DNA of 64,000 bases from the NCBI GenBank assembly GCA_025093555.1, contig JAIWNF010000053.1:1-64000 (forward strand), read 5' to 3'. Under the pieces are notes generated by a model. That model was given only the letters and a program-made list of their open reading frames with translations. It searched no databases and was not told the DNA's origin. This document shows, piece by piece, positions 50,001 to 63,389 of the stretch. The DNA comes from Circinella umbellata. Taxonomy: Eukaryota; Mucoromycota; Mucoromycetes; Mucorales; Lichtheimiaceae. Position 1 is the stretch's first letter; each line of letters begins with the position of its first letter. Made by a program: the position numbers and the translations under genes.

Positions 50001-53000
50001 TTATAATAAAATTAATCAAATAATTGTATTTATGTTTATGTGACAAGATAAACTAATAATCATAATGATACTTTGTAACGATTTAGCTCTCACTCATTAA
50101 TCTTATGGAAACGATCGGACAAACAAATGTGCATTATATCAGATGTATCAAACCAAATGAAGCCAAGGTCGCTTGGGAGTTCGAGCCAAACATGGTTCTT
50201 TCACAATTACGTGCATGTGGTGTATTGGAAACGATTCGTATCAGTTGTGCTGGTTATCCCTCAAGATGGACTTTTGAAGAATTTGCTGATCGTTACTATG
50301 CGTTGGTTCCTTCCAAACATTGGGATAGTAAAGCTAATCCAGATATGTCACAACTTTGTTCACTTATTTTGGATATTTCGATTAAAGACAAAGATAAGTA
50401 CCAAGTAGGTACTACAAAGATCTTTTTCCGAGCTGGTCAGGTAATGAATAATTATTATTTAGTTATAACGTTATTTTCTTTTTTTTTATTTTTGTCGATT
50501 TTTTACTAACAATAAGAATATTATTAGTTGGCATATCTTGAAAAATTACGCGCGGATCGATATAATGAATGTGCTGTTTTGCTTCAAAAGAACATACGAC
50601 GACATATTTATCGTACACGATATGTTCGTATGCGTAGCTTGGCAATTACTTTACAATGTGTTGCTCGTCGTAAGGTCGCACAAGCCAAACTCCAATCATT
50701 CCGTGAACATAAGGCAGCTGTGACAATTCAATCTTGCTGGCGAAGATATGTTGCTCGTAAGCAATATCTTGCGACTCAGCAGTTCATTCTTAAATTGCAA
50801 ACAGGTTAGTATATAAATATATATAAACTGGTGGTAGTATAATTGTTTTGATATTTACGTTATTAATTTTTTTATTCTTTATTGTATGGTTCTAGCTATC
50901 CGTGGTCGTCAAGCTCGCCATAGCTTAAGCAACGTCAAAGAACATCTTGCTGCTATTGCAATTCAACGATTGGTTCGTGGATGGTAAGTAGAGCGCAAAC
51001 TTTTATATATAAAAAAAGGTGTATACTTTCTTTCTACAGTAATATACTGATCTATATCGAAAAACACACACACACACACACACACAACGCGCGCGCGCAT
51101 TTGGACTCACATCTATATACATTATATAGGTTTGCACGCAAACAATATCAAGCGAAGCGTCAATTTATTATACAACTTCAATCATCCATTCGTCGTCGTG
51201 TCGCTCGCAAGCAATTAGTAGGATTACGAAGCGAAGCACGATCTGCTCATCACTTGAAAGAAGTATCCTACAAATTGGAAAACAAGATTGTCGAACTCAC
51301 TCAAACTCTGACCGCTTTGAGAGGCGATAAGAAATCTGCTAACGATCGATCCACAGCCTTGGAAGCACAGATTCGTACATGGGCTGAGAAATACGAAAAA
51401 CTGGAAAAGAAAAGCAAAGGATTAGAAGCCAGATTACAAGAACCCACTGTTCCTCAAGCACAATGGGATACTTTACAAGCTGAGAAGGATCAATTATCGA
51501 CCGATTACAAATCTTCCTTAGATAAGATTAAGAACAATGAGAAACATATTACACAATTAACAGATCAATTGGAAACACAGAAACAAGATAATGAACGCTT
51601 GCAAAAATCCTTAGACGAAGCTCAAGAAAAGGCAAAGACCGCAGCTGATGAAGGAGAAGTGGCCGAACTGAAGAGTCAAATTGCTGCATTGAAGGCTCAA
51701 CTGACCCAAGTGTTACATACGCCACGACGACAACAAGGTTCTCAGAATAATCCGAGTAGTGGCCGAAGCTTATCTCCTATTCCCCCTGCTAGTATGCGTA
51801 GTGTTTCACCGGCACCTGTCAGTAACGATAAGTCTTTAGATACTCAAGCATTAAAAGAAAGTCTTACAGCCCCTACTCCTCGTCAACTTCAACAACAAAA
51901 GGAGAAGGAACACCAAGAGCAGCATGAACAGCAACAAACTTCGGCAGCGACAACCTCAACGACAGCTTCTAATACTAGTAGTAGATCGCCAAGTACAGCA
52001 TCACCAGGCAGTCGAAAGGCACGTCGTAATAGTACGGCAGATGTCCCCAATAATCGATCTAAGACATCCATTGATAATATTCGTCATGCTGAATTATTGA
52101 CAAGAAATCCACGTCCTACATCTATTCACCAGTTTGGTTCACCACTTGGTGGTAAGGCAGGAGGTATTACTGAAGCCATTGGTGAAAATCCTGAGGAAGA
52201 GGTAAAAAAAATATTATTATTATTATTATCCTTCATTTTCTTGTACTACAGAAAACTTATTATTTCTGACATACATTGGACTTGTTCTATGTATATAGTT
52301 GGCTACTATCTTGACCGAACAAGAAGTATTACAAGAAGAAATTTTGGAAGGATTAATCAAGGCACTCAAGATGCCATTACCTAGTTTACAAAACCCGCCT
52401 TCCAAGAAAGAAATCTTTTTCCCTGCGCACATGATTGGTATGACAGTTTCTGAAATGTGGCATCAAGGAAGTATTCAAGAATCTGAACGATTATTATTTA
52501 CAATTATGGATACAATTCAAAAACAATGTTTGGTAAGATTACTATTTTTAGGGATAAAATAAAGAGTAAAAAAAACTAATTTCTTCAAATATATATATAG
52601 AGCTTTACTGGTGATGAAGCTATTGTTCCGTGTGCTTTCTGGCTATCCAATGTTCACGAACTCTTATCCTTGATCTGTATAGCGGAACATAAACTTGGAA
52701 GTGAAGTTCATTCTGAATCACGCAAATTGCTCAACTGGCAAGATTTTGAGAAATTGGCATCCACTGTAAAATTCGAACTTCAATGTTTAGAGGACAATAT
52801 TTTCCATGCATGGATGAAGGAACTTAAAAAGCGATTAGGCAAGATGGTGATTCCTGCCATAATCGAAGGACAGTCGCTACCTGGATTTATTACTACGGAT
52901 TCGGGTCGATTCTTCAATAAGTTGTTAACTGGATCAGCTCAACCTTCTTATAGTATGGATGATATGTTAAATTCGTTAAACAAGGTTTGGCGTACCATGA

Positions 53001-53905
53001 AATGTTACTATATTGAACATACCGTTTCAACTCAAGTATTGACTGAACTGTTGAAATTGATTGGTGTGTCTGCCTTCAATGATCTTTTGATGCGCAAAAA
53101 CTTTTCTTCTTGGAAACGAGGTGAGTTTATATATTTGTTTATTCATTTTATCAACCAAATTAAGAGAAAAAACAGTATGGATATTTATACATTACTTCTG
53201 AGCCAATTAACTCAATTACATAACAATTAAAATTATATTAGCTATGCAAATACAATACAATATCACACGCATTGAAGAATGGTGTAAAAGTCACGATATA
53301 CCCGAAGGAACATTACAACTTGAACATCTTATGCAAGCGACAAAACTCCTTCAGTTCAAAAAAGCATCATTGGAAGATATTGAAAACATTTATGATGTTT
53401 GTTGGATTCTTTCTCCAACTCAAATTCAAAAACTCATTTCTCAATATCAAACTGCAGATTACGAGGTAAAAAAAAGAGAAAGGGAATCTATATACGTTAT
53501 TTTCTATATTTTCTATTATTTATTTACTAGCTTGTTCCGTAATATTGTGTTAGAATCCTGTTCGGCCTGAAATCCTCAAAGCAGTTGCGGCTCATGTTGT
53601 TAGCGGGGATAAGAGTGATGTTTTGTTATTGGATTCAGTATCGCTTGATGACACCACTAACCCGTTTGAAATACCTGTTCCTCGAGAGACGGAAATTCAG
53701 AGATACCTGCCTGCATGGGTAAGTTCGATAGCATTAATAAAAAGTAAAAAAAGGGAAGATAAGAAGAATGACCATTAACACATTGTTTACTATGTCTATA
53801 ACAAAATAGCTCAACTTGAAACGTCTACGACGTTTGACTCTGCTGGTTCAATATCAAAAAGAACAAGAAGACGCTGTTGATGCAACTGCTATTGCTTCTC
53901 CATAA
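47023..53905 (+). CDS. MYO2: Class V myosin heavy chain
   Basis: An actin motor carrying vesicles and organelles to growth sites. Eighteen exons: 47023-47187, 47474-47606, 47711-47948, 48046-48167, 48288-48487, 48576-49175, 49287-49427, 49510-49791, 49904-49963, 50087-50440, 50528-50804, 50896-50983, 51130-52201, 52299-52532, 52601-53120, 53242-53465, 53554-53718, 53810-53905; total 1656 aa. Domains in order: SH3-like N terminus ([16 protein letters not shown]); motor to about residue 770 with GESGAGKT (split by an intron), switch 1 [11 protein letters not shown], switch 2 DIYGFE and actin-site [11 protein letters not shown]; six IQ motifs (about 775-920) for calmodulin or light chains; coiled coil to about 1110; a Pro/Ser/Gln-rich linker; and the DIL cargo-binding globular tail (about 1250-1650). 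Length fits fungal myosin V (yeast Myo2 1574). Confidence 0.95.
51064..51099. repeat. (CA)n-(CG)n alternating tract inside a myosin intron
   Basis: Within the intron 50984-51129 a CA repeat of about 13 units runs directly into about five CG units. Alternating purine-pyrimidine DNA of this kind readily adopts the Z form and is length-unstable. Confidence 0.85.
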
Positions 53906-55854
53906 AAAAAAAGAGATTATCGCTCCCTCCTCTTTTTTGTATTCTCAAATATTAACCTTTTTTTTTTTGTTTTCTTCTCCCCAGTCATCATTTTCTTCTA
54001 TACGCGTATTATATAACCCCTATTTCTATCTCTCTTTCTCTTTATTTCTTAAAAAAAATTGCTTGTAAAATTACAATGCTTTTTGTATGAACTTCTTTTC
54101 TTAGTAGTATAAATATAATTTTTATATATATAAACTGTTGTACACTGTTATCTGATATATAATACCGTTCATTTTTATTTTTGTAAGTAACGTATATACT
54201 TGGGGAAAATACGATAGATGTTCATACGAACCAATTTATTGGTACATTATAGTCTATAATCACAATACGTATTTGTACAACCAACAGATAAAAGCAAAAA
54301 AAAAAAAAAAGAGGGAATATTATTACGAAGCAGCAAGCACTATGTATCCATAAAAAGAGTGACCACAGGTTTATAGGGGAATATACACTAGTCTTCCATT
54401 AAAATTTAAAACCATCCATAAAAGAGTGAATTTTGCTTTGAAAACAGGGGACTCCTTTTCGGGAAATTCATGCATCTACACCTTTTTCTTTTTGACAGCT
54501 CAAGTTCATAGCATATCCTTTCCTTCCATACTATGCCCTAGACTTATTCATTTATTTCCAAAATAAAATGAAATAGAATAGAATAGTAGGCTACTAGGGA
54601 TAGCAACAACATTAGGTAGCTGTCATAAATATTCGAAAATTGTCTTTTAAAATACCTATATAAAAATGGGGCACCAAGAAAAAATCTTATTTTTACCATC
54701 TCAACAAATAAATGGCATAATTATCACTTTTTTTTTGTTCTGAATAGGGTGATGCTTAAAGGGAAAGCTCATCTCAAAATTTGTCCATTATAGGATTATT
54801 GGTATAGATTACTTATTGCCAGATGATGCTAGTAGTGGGTCCAACAGCAATAACAATAAGAGTCCATTCTCATGTTTATAGATGTCTTTAACTTTATCAG
54901 ATACAAAATACAATGACTTCTGCAAAAAGATAAGGAAGAAGAAGGACTGATTGTGATGTGTATTCCTTGCTCTTGTCAGCGAACATTAGTAATCTATATA
55001 TTGCTGAACAAAAAGGTAAAAATCAATAGTTGAATAATATGATAGCGTCTATATTTTTTAAATCATGTCAATTACGTACACTATACAGTCGTTGAAAAAA
55101 AGCATGCTGCTTCTTTAGTATTTTTAGTATAATAGTGAATTTGAAGACACTTGTTTTTCAATGATATTAAATACAGCAACAAACGAATGTGATTAATTTT
55201 AATTTATAAACAAAAGGTGACGTGTAATGGTAAAAGAATAAGCTTTTCTGACTATTTGTATTGTAATAAATAAAAGTTTTCATTTTTTTCGTGCCAATAG
55301 GACTATATTGTATAAATGAATAGAAAAAAAATGGAAGTATCTAATAATTTATATTTTGAAAAGATGTACCTATTAGTATATACTTTCCACCCCCAAGAGC
55401 TTTTAGTACCTTAATAGGGAATACATAGTACAGCAGCAATAGATCATCATTATAATCTAGCCTGGGCTACATAAAATTGTGGGGTTTAATTACTCAGCTG
55501 TCACTTATTTTACATTACCCCCTTGTAAAAAAAATATTTGAATGATGCCATATATACACCTCTAAAATTATATAAAAAATAAAAAAGAAAGTTATTTTAT
55601 ATACTTGTATATAGTTGAGAGAGTGATGGTTTACTGGTGACGAAAACAGCATTATACAACAAGGCTCGGATAATTAATTTCCGTTTGTTTGAAAACTGAA
55701 TCTAGGGCATGCAATAATAACAAAGAAGAAAAAAAACTTCCGTAGTAAAGTAACAATGCCCTCGGAAATGAAACCTGTACACTTCTTTAAATCCTCTTTC
55801 ACCTATTTACGTAACAATATAACTTGAACATTTTTTCTTTACATTACATTACAT
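53906..55854. other. Intergenic region, 1.9 kb
   Basis: AT-rich with no gene. A short plus-strand stretch near 54810-54880 reads LLPDDASSGSNSNNNKS and stops; too short to call. The 53877-54068 frame is T-run driven. Confidence 0.5.
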
Positions 55855-57381
55855 ATGATATTTATCGATAGTGCGAACAGTAATAATAGCAATACTGCTA
55901 CCCGTATTAATAACACTAGTAACCATGATATTTTGTTACATCAATTTCCTACTATCGTCAACAATTCTATTTTTTCTCACCCTGATTTTGCTTCTACTGA
56001 TCGAGAACCACAGCAGCAACAACAGCGACGAACTCATTTAGCACTTCGACTACCCGAAATTGTTGCAATAATTACAAAATATGTTTATTTCAGCTACGGT
56101 AATACCAACAGTAGTAGTAATAGTAGCAGTGGTAGCAACAAGAATATCAACAATGTATCACGAAAAGCATTAAACCAATTATACCAATGTCTTTTCGTTA
56201 ATCGATTATGGCAAGACAGTGCCGCACGGATCATGTATCGTGATTTATATTTCAATGAGCACAAAGCTGATCATGACACTTTTATCAAATTTTCTTCTGC
56301 GTTTATTGATGCTCCCGAATTACAACAAAATCAAAGTAGCACATTATCGCTTTGTAGACAATGTAAGCTTTACATTAGACATTGTACCTGTACACCTGCT
56401 TCGCTGGCCGTAGCAAATCCTCTTGATAATAATAACGATGGGCAACAACAACAGTATCAGCAACATAAGCGAAAGTCGCTGTCGCCATCGGGAATACGAT
56501 CATCACCGTCAAACTATATTAGCAGTCAGAATAACGAGAACGAAAAGCTCGATTATTTATCTATATCGTCATTACACACCAATAACAACAGCAACCTTGT
56601 ACCACTAGATGATGAGCGACTGCAACGACTCAATTTATATCGACGAACATTGAGGACGCTCACTCTGCGCAAAATGAAAGAAGACACTTTACCGAATGTT
56701 TTTCAATCTTTGCAACAAGTTGGTAAACATGCATCACGACTCGAACGACTCGAATTATACATTTGTGACTCAATTACTGACACTTGTGTGTATCCATTTT
56801 TAACCCATGGTACACTGACTCATTTAACCCTAGCCGGTTGCTACAATATATCTGATGCACTAATTCATCAAGTCGCTCGATCCTGTCCCAACTTAATTTT
56901 ATTGGACGTACGTGCATGTGGCAATGTATCCGACTCTTCCATTATCCAAATTGCGTTGAATTGCCCCAAATTGCGACATTTAAACGTAGGTCGTGTACGC
57001 GAACAAGAACGAATTTCAACAGCATCCATCAGTTTAATTGCTCAACGAACGGATATTGCCGTCCTTGGATTAGCTGGATGTGATATTACAGATGAATGTA
57101 TGTTGCTTTTAGCTCATCATCGCAATAAATCATTAGAACGAATATCGGTTAATAATTGCCGACGTTTAACAAACAAATCATTACATGCATTTGTTGAGAA
57201 ATGTCTCAATCTTGCTGTTTTTGAAATGAAGGAATGTCATTTGGTGAATGACTGGGCGTCTGTTGCGGAAATGGTGAAAAGAAAGGTGTTATTGACGTTG
57301 TGTGAACAACAGAATAGAGATTGTGTCGTCTGGGCAAAAAAACATGGACGCACCTTAGATGTTAGAGCACCTCTCAAATAA
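55855..57381 (+). CDS. Leucine-rich repeat / F-box-like protein, Amn1-like
   Basis: A single exon encodes 508 aa. An Asn/Ser-rich start is followed by an F-box-like segment (about residues 62-130: LALRLPEIVAIITKYV and later CLFVNRLWQDSAARIMYRDL), two low-complexity insertions, and from about residue 255 onward tandem cysteine-containing leucine-rich repeats: LERLELYICDSITD, LTHLTLAGCYNISD, LILLDVRACGNVSD, LRHLNVGRV, VLGLAGCDITD, LERISVNNCRRLTN. This is the Amn1/Grr1-type repeat. F-box LRR proteins hand substrates to the SCF ubiquitin ligase; yeast Amn1 acts in mitotic exit and daughter-cell separation. Which of these roles applies here is inference. The start is the first ATG of the frame, following a short pyrimidine-rich leader. 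Confidence 0.85.
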   Translation: MIFIDSANSNNSNTATRINNTSNHDILLHQFPTIVNNSIFSHPDFASTDREPQQQQQRRTHLALRLPEIVAIITKYVYFSYGNTNSSSNSSSGSNKNINNVSRKALNQLYQCLFVNRLWQDSAARIMYRDLYFNEHKADHDTFIKFSSAFIDAPELQQNQSSTLSLCRQCKLYIRHCTCTPASLAVANPLDNNNDGQQQQYQQHKRKSLSPSGIRSSPSNYISSQNNENEKLDYLSISSLHTNNNSNLVPLDDERLQRLNLYRRTLRTLTLRKMKEDTLPNVFQSLQQVGKHASRLERLELYICDSITDTCVYPFLTHGTLTHLTLAGCYNISDALIHQVARSCPNLILLDVRACGNVSDSSIIQIALNCPKLRHLNVGRVREQERISTASISLIAQRTDIAVLGLAGCDITDECMLLLAHHRNKSLERISVNNCRRLTNKSLHAFVEKCLNLAVFEMKECHLVNDWASVAEMVKRKVLLTLCEQQNRDCVVWAKKHGRTLDVRAPLK

Positions 57382-60300
57382 TGAAGTTTCTGATTTAATT
57401 TAATAAAGATAGTAATAATTATTCGTTTTCTTTTCTTTATTTGTATGTATTATGTTTCAAACACTGAAATCTTATTTTATTTTTTTTGCTGTCCATCATT
57501 AGTGCTATATTATATTACGATTATTTTCTATCTTAACAGTTTTTGTTATTTTAGTTTTTTTATCTATCAAGAACGTCAACTAACAACACTTTTTGAATGA
57601 ACTCAGTCAAATACTATATAGTGACATACTGAGCCTTACTATCCATTTCAATTTTTTCTGTATGTAATATAACCAGTTTGATGGTATTATTCTTTTCTCA
57701 TATTTGCTAACTTGTTATGGAATAAAAAAAATGAAAAAGCGACATATTATGATACAAATCAATATTAATGAGTGTATCTACGTTATTTAAGAAAACGATC
57801 AATTTATTTTAATAACTTGCAATCACATTGTAAGTCTACATGTATATATAGAATAAATGAGCTAATTATTTGTAGATTTGCTTGAACCATATAGTAACAA
57901 ACCTTTCATTTATATGTTTATTTAATCAGTACCAACAAACTAATAATGTAGAGATTACTATGTACTATAATTTGTTTATTTAACATATTGATGGAAGATT
58001 TGTATGATAAACTATTATGAGAAAACACTAAGAATTATGCCTCATATGAATTAGCTTTCATCTCTCTCTCGCACACACACATAGCGTAAAGATACATCTA
58101 CAAAAAAACTCAAAGTTTTTGGGGAAAAAAATTAAACACACACCGTAACCTTTAACTTTTCATGATTTATATAAAAGTGGCATTTACATTATAAGAATTT
58201 TTAGAAAACTATACATGAAATAAATCAGCGTGGTTTTTAAATTTCTGTGTATTTGATTACCAAATAATAACAGTAATGATGATGATAAAATTAACTCAAG
58301 TGGTAAGCTATTATAGAAAGAGACTTTCAATATGGGTGCAAAAATGAAGTAGCAAATATTATATAATTATCTAAATATAATACGTATCACTAACAATATT
58401 AAAAGAACTACAAAACATTATTAGCTGCAACAAGAATAGTATTTGTATTTTTCACCTATCGCTCGTCATGCATATAGACCTCTCTGGAAATCTGTATAAA
58501 CCAATGTGGTTTTTTTTTCTTTTTTTGGTATAGCAGGTGGCAAAAACAGTTGTTTCTACTCTACGTACATCAACTGCTTCTCCTTCTCTTCGTGCGCGCA
58601 CATGGCTATGAGTAAAATTAACAAATAATTTATTACAACTTGACCATTTTAACTTTCATTAATTATCTCGATATAATTTTTTTAAAACTATTTTAGCTTT
58701 TATTTAAACTATCAATCAAATATTGATTATGAACTCTGAAATATATTGTCTTCATTCTTTATTGAGACTAGTAAGTAGTTTTACCATCGCAATTTGTGTT
58801 TCTCATCTAGACTCATAATTTGTCCATTCTAGTCGATATCATCAGGCACATTCATTACTATATATATTTGTCCGAAAAGCACAGAAAATTGAACCATGGC
58901 AGTATGAGTCCTCTAAAAGAATGTACTAGCAAAAGCATTGAAAACCCCTACTATTTGAAAGCTCATATTGAAAACTACAGTGCCACCGATAGGATTATTA
59001 GAGTAAACAGTTTCTATTCTCATATATTTAGGTACGTTTTGTGTCCAGCAGTATATATTATTACTTCATCTTTAACCTTCTTAAATGAATTGGACGTCCG
59101 TCCTATAAAACTAGAAGAAAAATCATATGTAAGATAGAATTTGAACAGTGATACAAGAAGAACACCAATACGTATGGTTTGACATGTGCGATAATGCATA
59201 AAATACTGTTTGATTTTAACCACAGCATATATATCTCTTGTTGGCAAAAGATTACATGAAATCGAAAATGTAAATTAACTATTCCGTTTAAACAGGAATA
59301 ATTATATACCTATCACACTATCATGATAAAATTTGGTTTGTTGGCTGGTAAATATATTCTTGTTTGTATCACCTTACATTTTAATAATGTTACGCAACAT
59401 TTATTAATGAATATAAAGTGACACATAATTGTCTCTGATTGAAAAAAAAAATTGGGGGAAACAAAACAAAATATTACTGTAATGTTAATACCTTTACATG
59501 GTTAGTTTGCCAATTGCGGTCTATTATTTCGTGCAACGTCAAATTGCATTTTAACATTGAAGTTGAGCACAAGATTGTTAAGCAACATATAATTTTTGTA
59601 TACTTTACAGTTTCTTATTGATATAGTAGCTATACTATAACGTTATTTAAAAATTATAATTATTATGTGCAATCTGATCCAGGTGTATTATTGTAAATAA
59701 CATCTGTTACAATTACATGGTAGACTAGCAGTGGCAAATTGTCAGTGGCGATCGTCAATATATCTATAAATTTTCGTAACTTATTTATATGAAGACTTTT
59801 ACTTAAAAAAACAAAATCTCATCAACAGCTGTTAAATATGATATTGAAAAAAAAAATTAACTAGAAGCTCGCTGATTTGCTGATTTACGATCATTTTTAA
59901 ATAAATATGCTGAATGATAGACAGTCTTTTATTTTTGCTTACTGATTATCTCCGACCAGCCGAAAATGACAGTTAATTTACAAAATTTCATTTATCGAAA
60001 TATTATGTCACCTAGACACATTTAATATGTTTTGTTTTAATAATTAAGTAGTGTTAATGTAAATAGTTTAATTAAAAAATGGAACGGTATCTGCTTATAT
60101 ACCTACAGCAACCAGAAAAAAAAACCATAAAACTAAGATTAAAAATATTTTAAGGAAGAGTACGCAGCAACGATGAAAAGTTAATTGACAGACACGTTAG
60201 TACAGCAATATCTATTTATTGCTGGTATCCCGATATCGATTATTATCACTGTGTGTCTGTCTTTTCACTTCTTCTTCTTATAAAGAGTCATCAAAACAGC

Positions 60301-62072
60301 GTATTATTACAAGAGTTTTTTTTTTCTTTAAAAAAAAAAAAGGATGTCTTCAAAGTTGTGTGACAATCAGATATTCCATTTTCAATATACTTTTTAATAG
60401 CAAAGCATTTATTCTGCCATATTATCTGATGCATCTAAATAATAGAAAGAGAAAAAGTTGAGCAGCTCGTTATACACGTACATCAGCAAGCAATTTCGGT
60501 GACTTTATAGATAAGTATATATCTTTGAAAATTGTCATTGATTAACCGCTACATTTACTAGCCGTGGTTTTATAGTATATATAGCTACATTGTAATAAAC
60601 AAATATTGTTACTACTAAGCATACTCAAAAGTAAAATCATAGAAAAATCTAGTATTATAAATGCTTATCTTGTAATTTATAATGACAATGATAAGGACAG
60701 ACGACCTTTACACTTAATAAAACTACATAAATATATACAAGTTACTGTTAATTCCAGGATCAACTCCAACCACAGTTTTTTAGCCGTTCATCTCATGATA
60801 GTATACTTTTTGAACGCTTCTCCCCCAAGTTTTTTCAGTACTAACTTGAAAAAAAAAATTACTCTGTGAATTCGGCAGGGAAAATATTTTGGAAAATATA
60901 ACATTCCCGTTTTTCTTCCTTATGTTCATGACAAATGAGACTTGTCACCATCAATGATCAAAAATAACAAAAATGTAAGTTCGGTCATATGAGCATTTAG
61001 TGGAAAGCGTATGCAAAAGATTTATAAGAACAAGACTCAAATGATGCATCTCATTAATCTTTTTTTGGATCTAAGCTCTTTATGGAAATTGAAAGATGAA
61101 GTTTATCAATGGCTCTTTTCCTTTCTTTTTTTCTTCGTCTTCTGTACCACATCAAAGCTTAACATTGATGTTAATAATAAGAAAATTAAGAATGATGCAG
61201 GATGAAAAAAATATATTATTGGCGGGATAAATGCATGAATATAGAGTCAGTTTATTTTTTTTAGCAATATCTAGTGAAGCTATTTTTATCTGTGATAAAA
61301 ATGACAACTTTGTGTTTCTATACAGAAAAAAAAAATGACGATGAGCTTATTTACGATGATGATGCATGTGTCATTTTTTTTTGTTAGTCAATCAGTAAAT
61401 CAGTTAAGGTTTTTGTTTATGAACATCACTTTTTTTTTTTCCTTTCTTATTTTACCTTCCTTAGTGCGTGAGAGAATCATATACACATCATTCGTATTTA
61501 TTTATTTTTAAGCTAAAATCAAGGGTGAAACATAGCCACATCATCAAAGAACTGGCAAGAAAAAAAATATTTACATGAGAAACAGCACGTCATCACACAA
61601 CAATATATGCATCAACTAGTCATGACGAAAAAAAAAAAAGACAAACTAGATAATATTTTAACATGATTACGCCCCCGTTTATAAAAGCAGTTTTATACTA
61701 AGCTAACATATATAGCAAAATATCATCACTTCTTAGCTGGAATGCTTCCGAAAATGCCGCGGATGAGCATTCAAAACGTGATATGTCTGAACACCTTTTA
61801 TTCATAATGATGTGGAACTAAATCCCGATATGTACATGTATGTTTATGTATGTAAAATTAAAAGTTTATTCAAGATTACTTGTATGACAAACATGATATT
61901 AAAACTAAACTAGTACTTTTTTTGATGGATGATTAAGATAAATAACTGCTTTTGTAGGTATAAGGGTTTTTTTTTGGGGGGGGGGAGGGTAAGGAAATTG
62001 ACAAATAGCAAAACTTTTTTTTTTTAAATAAAATACAAAAATAAATATGATTATAGTAGTGTTTTTTTTTTT
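57382..62072. other. Gene-poor region, 4.7 kb
   Basis: AT-rich throughout. Frames such as 58820-59137, 60606-60869 and 61011-61205 show no domain, lack splice partners I could recognise and have AT-driven composition. A G run (about 61976-61988) precedes the F-box gene end. No RNA gene recognised. Confidence 0.5.
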
Positions 62073-63389
62073 TTACCAGGACAAGGCAGCATAATTTGAA
62101 TTGAGTTTAACACAACGTAAAAAGTCAGAATCCATGTTAGGATTATGACTAAAAATAATTCGATCCGTTGCGAAGCAACCACCGTGATCCAACAGGACCA
62201 TGTCCACTAGATCTTGGCCAGAAAGCCGAGCATTCCGAGCCAACGTTAGGTTACGTAGCTCATAAGATAAAGTTTTTCTTCTTTTCCATAAATAGATTAA
62301 GAAGGCATCCGTTAATGTTGGAAAACCTTCTACAGAAAGCTTGGATAAATTTGGACAATTCGCCAAGACCTGACATAATCCCTGATCGAATCGATTTTGA
62401 AATTTTTGATGATATGAAGGTTGTTGTAAAAGAAAAAAAGAAGCAGTAGGGGATGGATCGGGTGTAATAGCCAATGTCAAAGATTCTAAACCGGCTGGTA
62501 AGGAAGCTAAAACATTTTCCGATTGATGCAACCAATCTGGAGAATCAAGGATCGTTAATGTTCTTAAACTTTTTGGCCAGTGTATCTCGGGTAAGACATT
62601 GGTTGCCGAAACTGGGTCCCACAGACTGAGTGCAGAAATTTCAATCTTAGAAACACCTGATAAAATATCGATCGCTGTTGTTCCTTCTCCTTGTTGTTTT
62701 GAAAGTAAGGATGCAACACAATGGGAGATACGCAAAGCCACCAAGTTGCGTTTTCTAATCCATTGCATGAGTGTTTGGATATGTGGCGTGACGATCAGTC
62801 GCGTCAGGTGCATCAGGTGTAAAGTCTTGATATTTTTTGGTTGCCATTGTGAAAAAATAAAAACAGCGTTTCTAGACATGTTGAACGTTCGATCATGAAA
62901 ATCTAGCTCGACTATTTCGACATATTTACAAGATTGTAAAATAGATAAGAGGATGAAACAAATATGGCGTTGCTGTTGTTGTTTTGTTGGCGGGATGTCA
63001 ATCAAGCTACTGCGTCGCTGCTCGATAAAGTTACTGTTATTATTGTCGTTATTATTACCACCAGGGAACAGTTTGAATCCTCTTCGTCGTAAAGAAGATG
63101 TTCGCTGCTGAATTGGATGGGATTGTAACAAAGGCCGATATTCATCTTCCAATAGAGACATGTTTAAACGTAAATGTTTAACATGACGCCCATATTCTTG
63201 CTCTAAAAAGTTTTGCGCAGTTGTATGATCGGAAAACCACGATGTCAGTTGAAAACGCTCATAGAGAAAAGGAATAGTAGCTTGTCGCCATGTAGTATTG
63301 ATACGATTACACTCTGCCAGATCTTTACAATCAGTGACATAATAAAGTATACGTTTCAAAATCTCTGGAGGATACAATCGTGGGACCAT
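62073..63389 (-). CDS. F-box-like protein with degenerate leucine-rich repeats
   Basis: One uninterrupted minus-strand exon encodes 438 aa if translation starts at the ATG at 63389, giving MVPRLYPPEILKRILYYV; an in-frame upstream ATG would add a Phe/Leu-rich stretch from T runs and is less likely. Residues 4-50 fit an F-box (LYPPEILKRILYYVTD and CNRINTTWRQATIPFLYERF). The rest contains irregular leucine-rich segments: IVELDFHDRTFNMS, IKTLHLMHLTRLIV, LRTLTILDSPDWLH, LESLTLAITPDP, LSKLSVEGFPTLTD, LRNLTLARNARLSG. This architecture is abundant and fast-evolving in Mucoromycota. A role as substrate adaptor for SCF ubiquitin ligase is inferred from the F-box alone; the target is unknown. Confidence 0.8.
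   Translation of the reverse strand: MVPRLYPPEILKRILYYVTDCKDLAECNRINTTWRQATIPFLYERFQLTSWFSDHTTAQNFLEQEYGRHVKHLRLNMSLLEDEYRPLLQSHPIQQRTSSLRRRGFKLFPGGNNNDNNNSNFIEQRRSSLIDIPPTKQQQQRHICFILLSILQSCKYVEIVELDFHDRTFNMSRNAVFIFSQWQPKNIKTLHLMHLTRLIVTPHIQTLMQWIRKRNLVALRISHCVASLLSKQQGEGTTAIDILSGVSKIEISALSLWDPVSATNVLPEIHWPKSLRTLTILDSPDWLHQSENVLASLPAGLESLTLAITPDPSPTASFFLLQQPSYHQKFQNRFDQGLCQVLANCPNLSKLSVEGFPTLTDAFLIYLWKRRKTLSYELRNLTLARNARLSGQDLVDMVLLDHGGCFATDRIIFSHNPNMDSDFLRCVKLNSNYAALSW

Noticed and set aside
58820..59137. 105-codon plus-strand frame
   Set aside because: No recognisable motif; region otherwise lacks coding features. Kept only as a note, since a translated search could change this.
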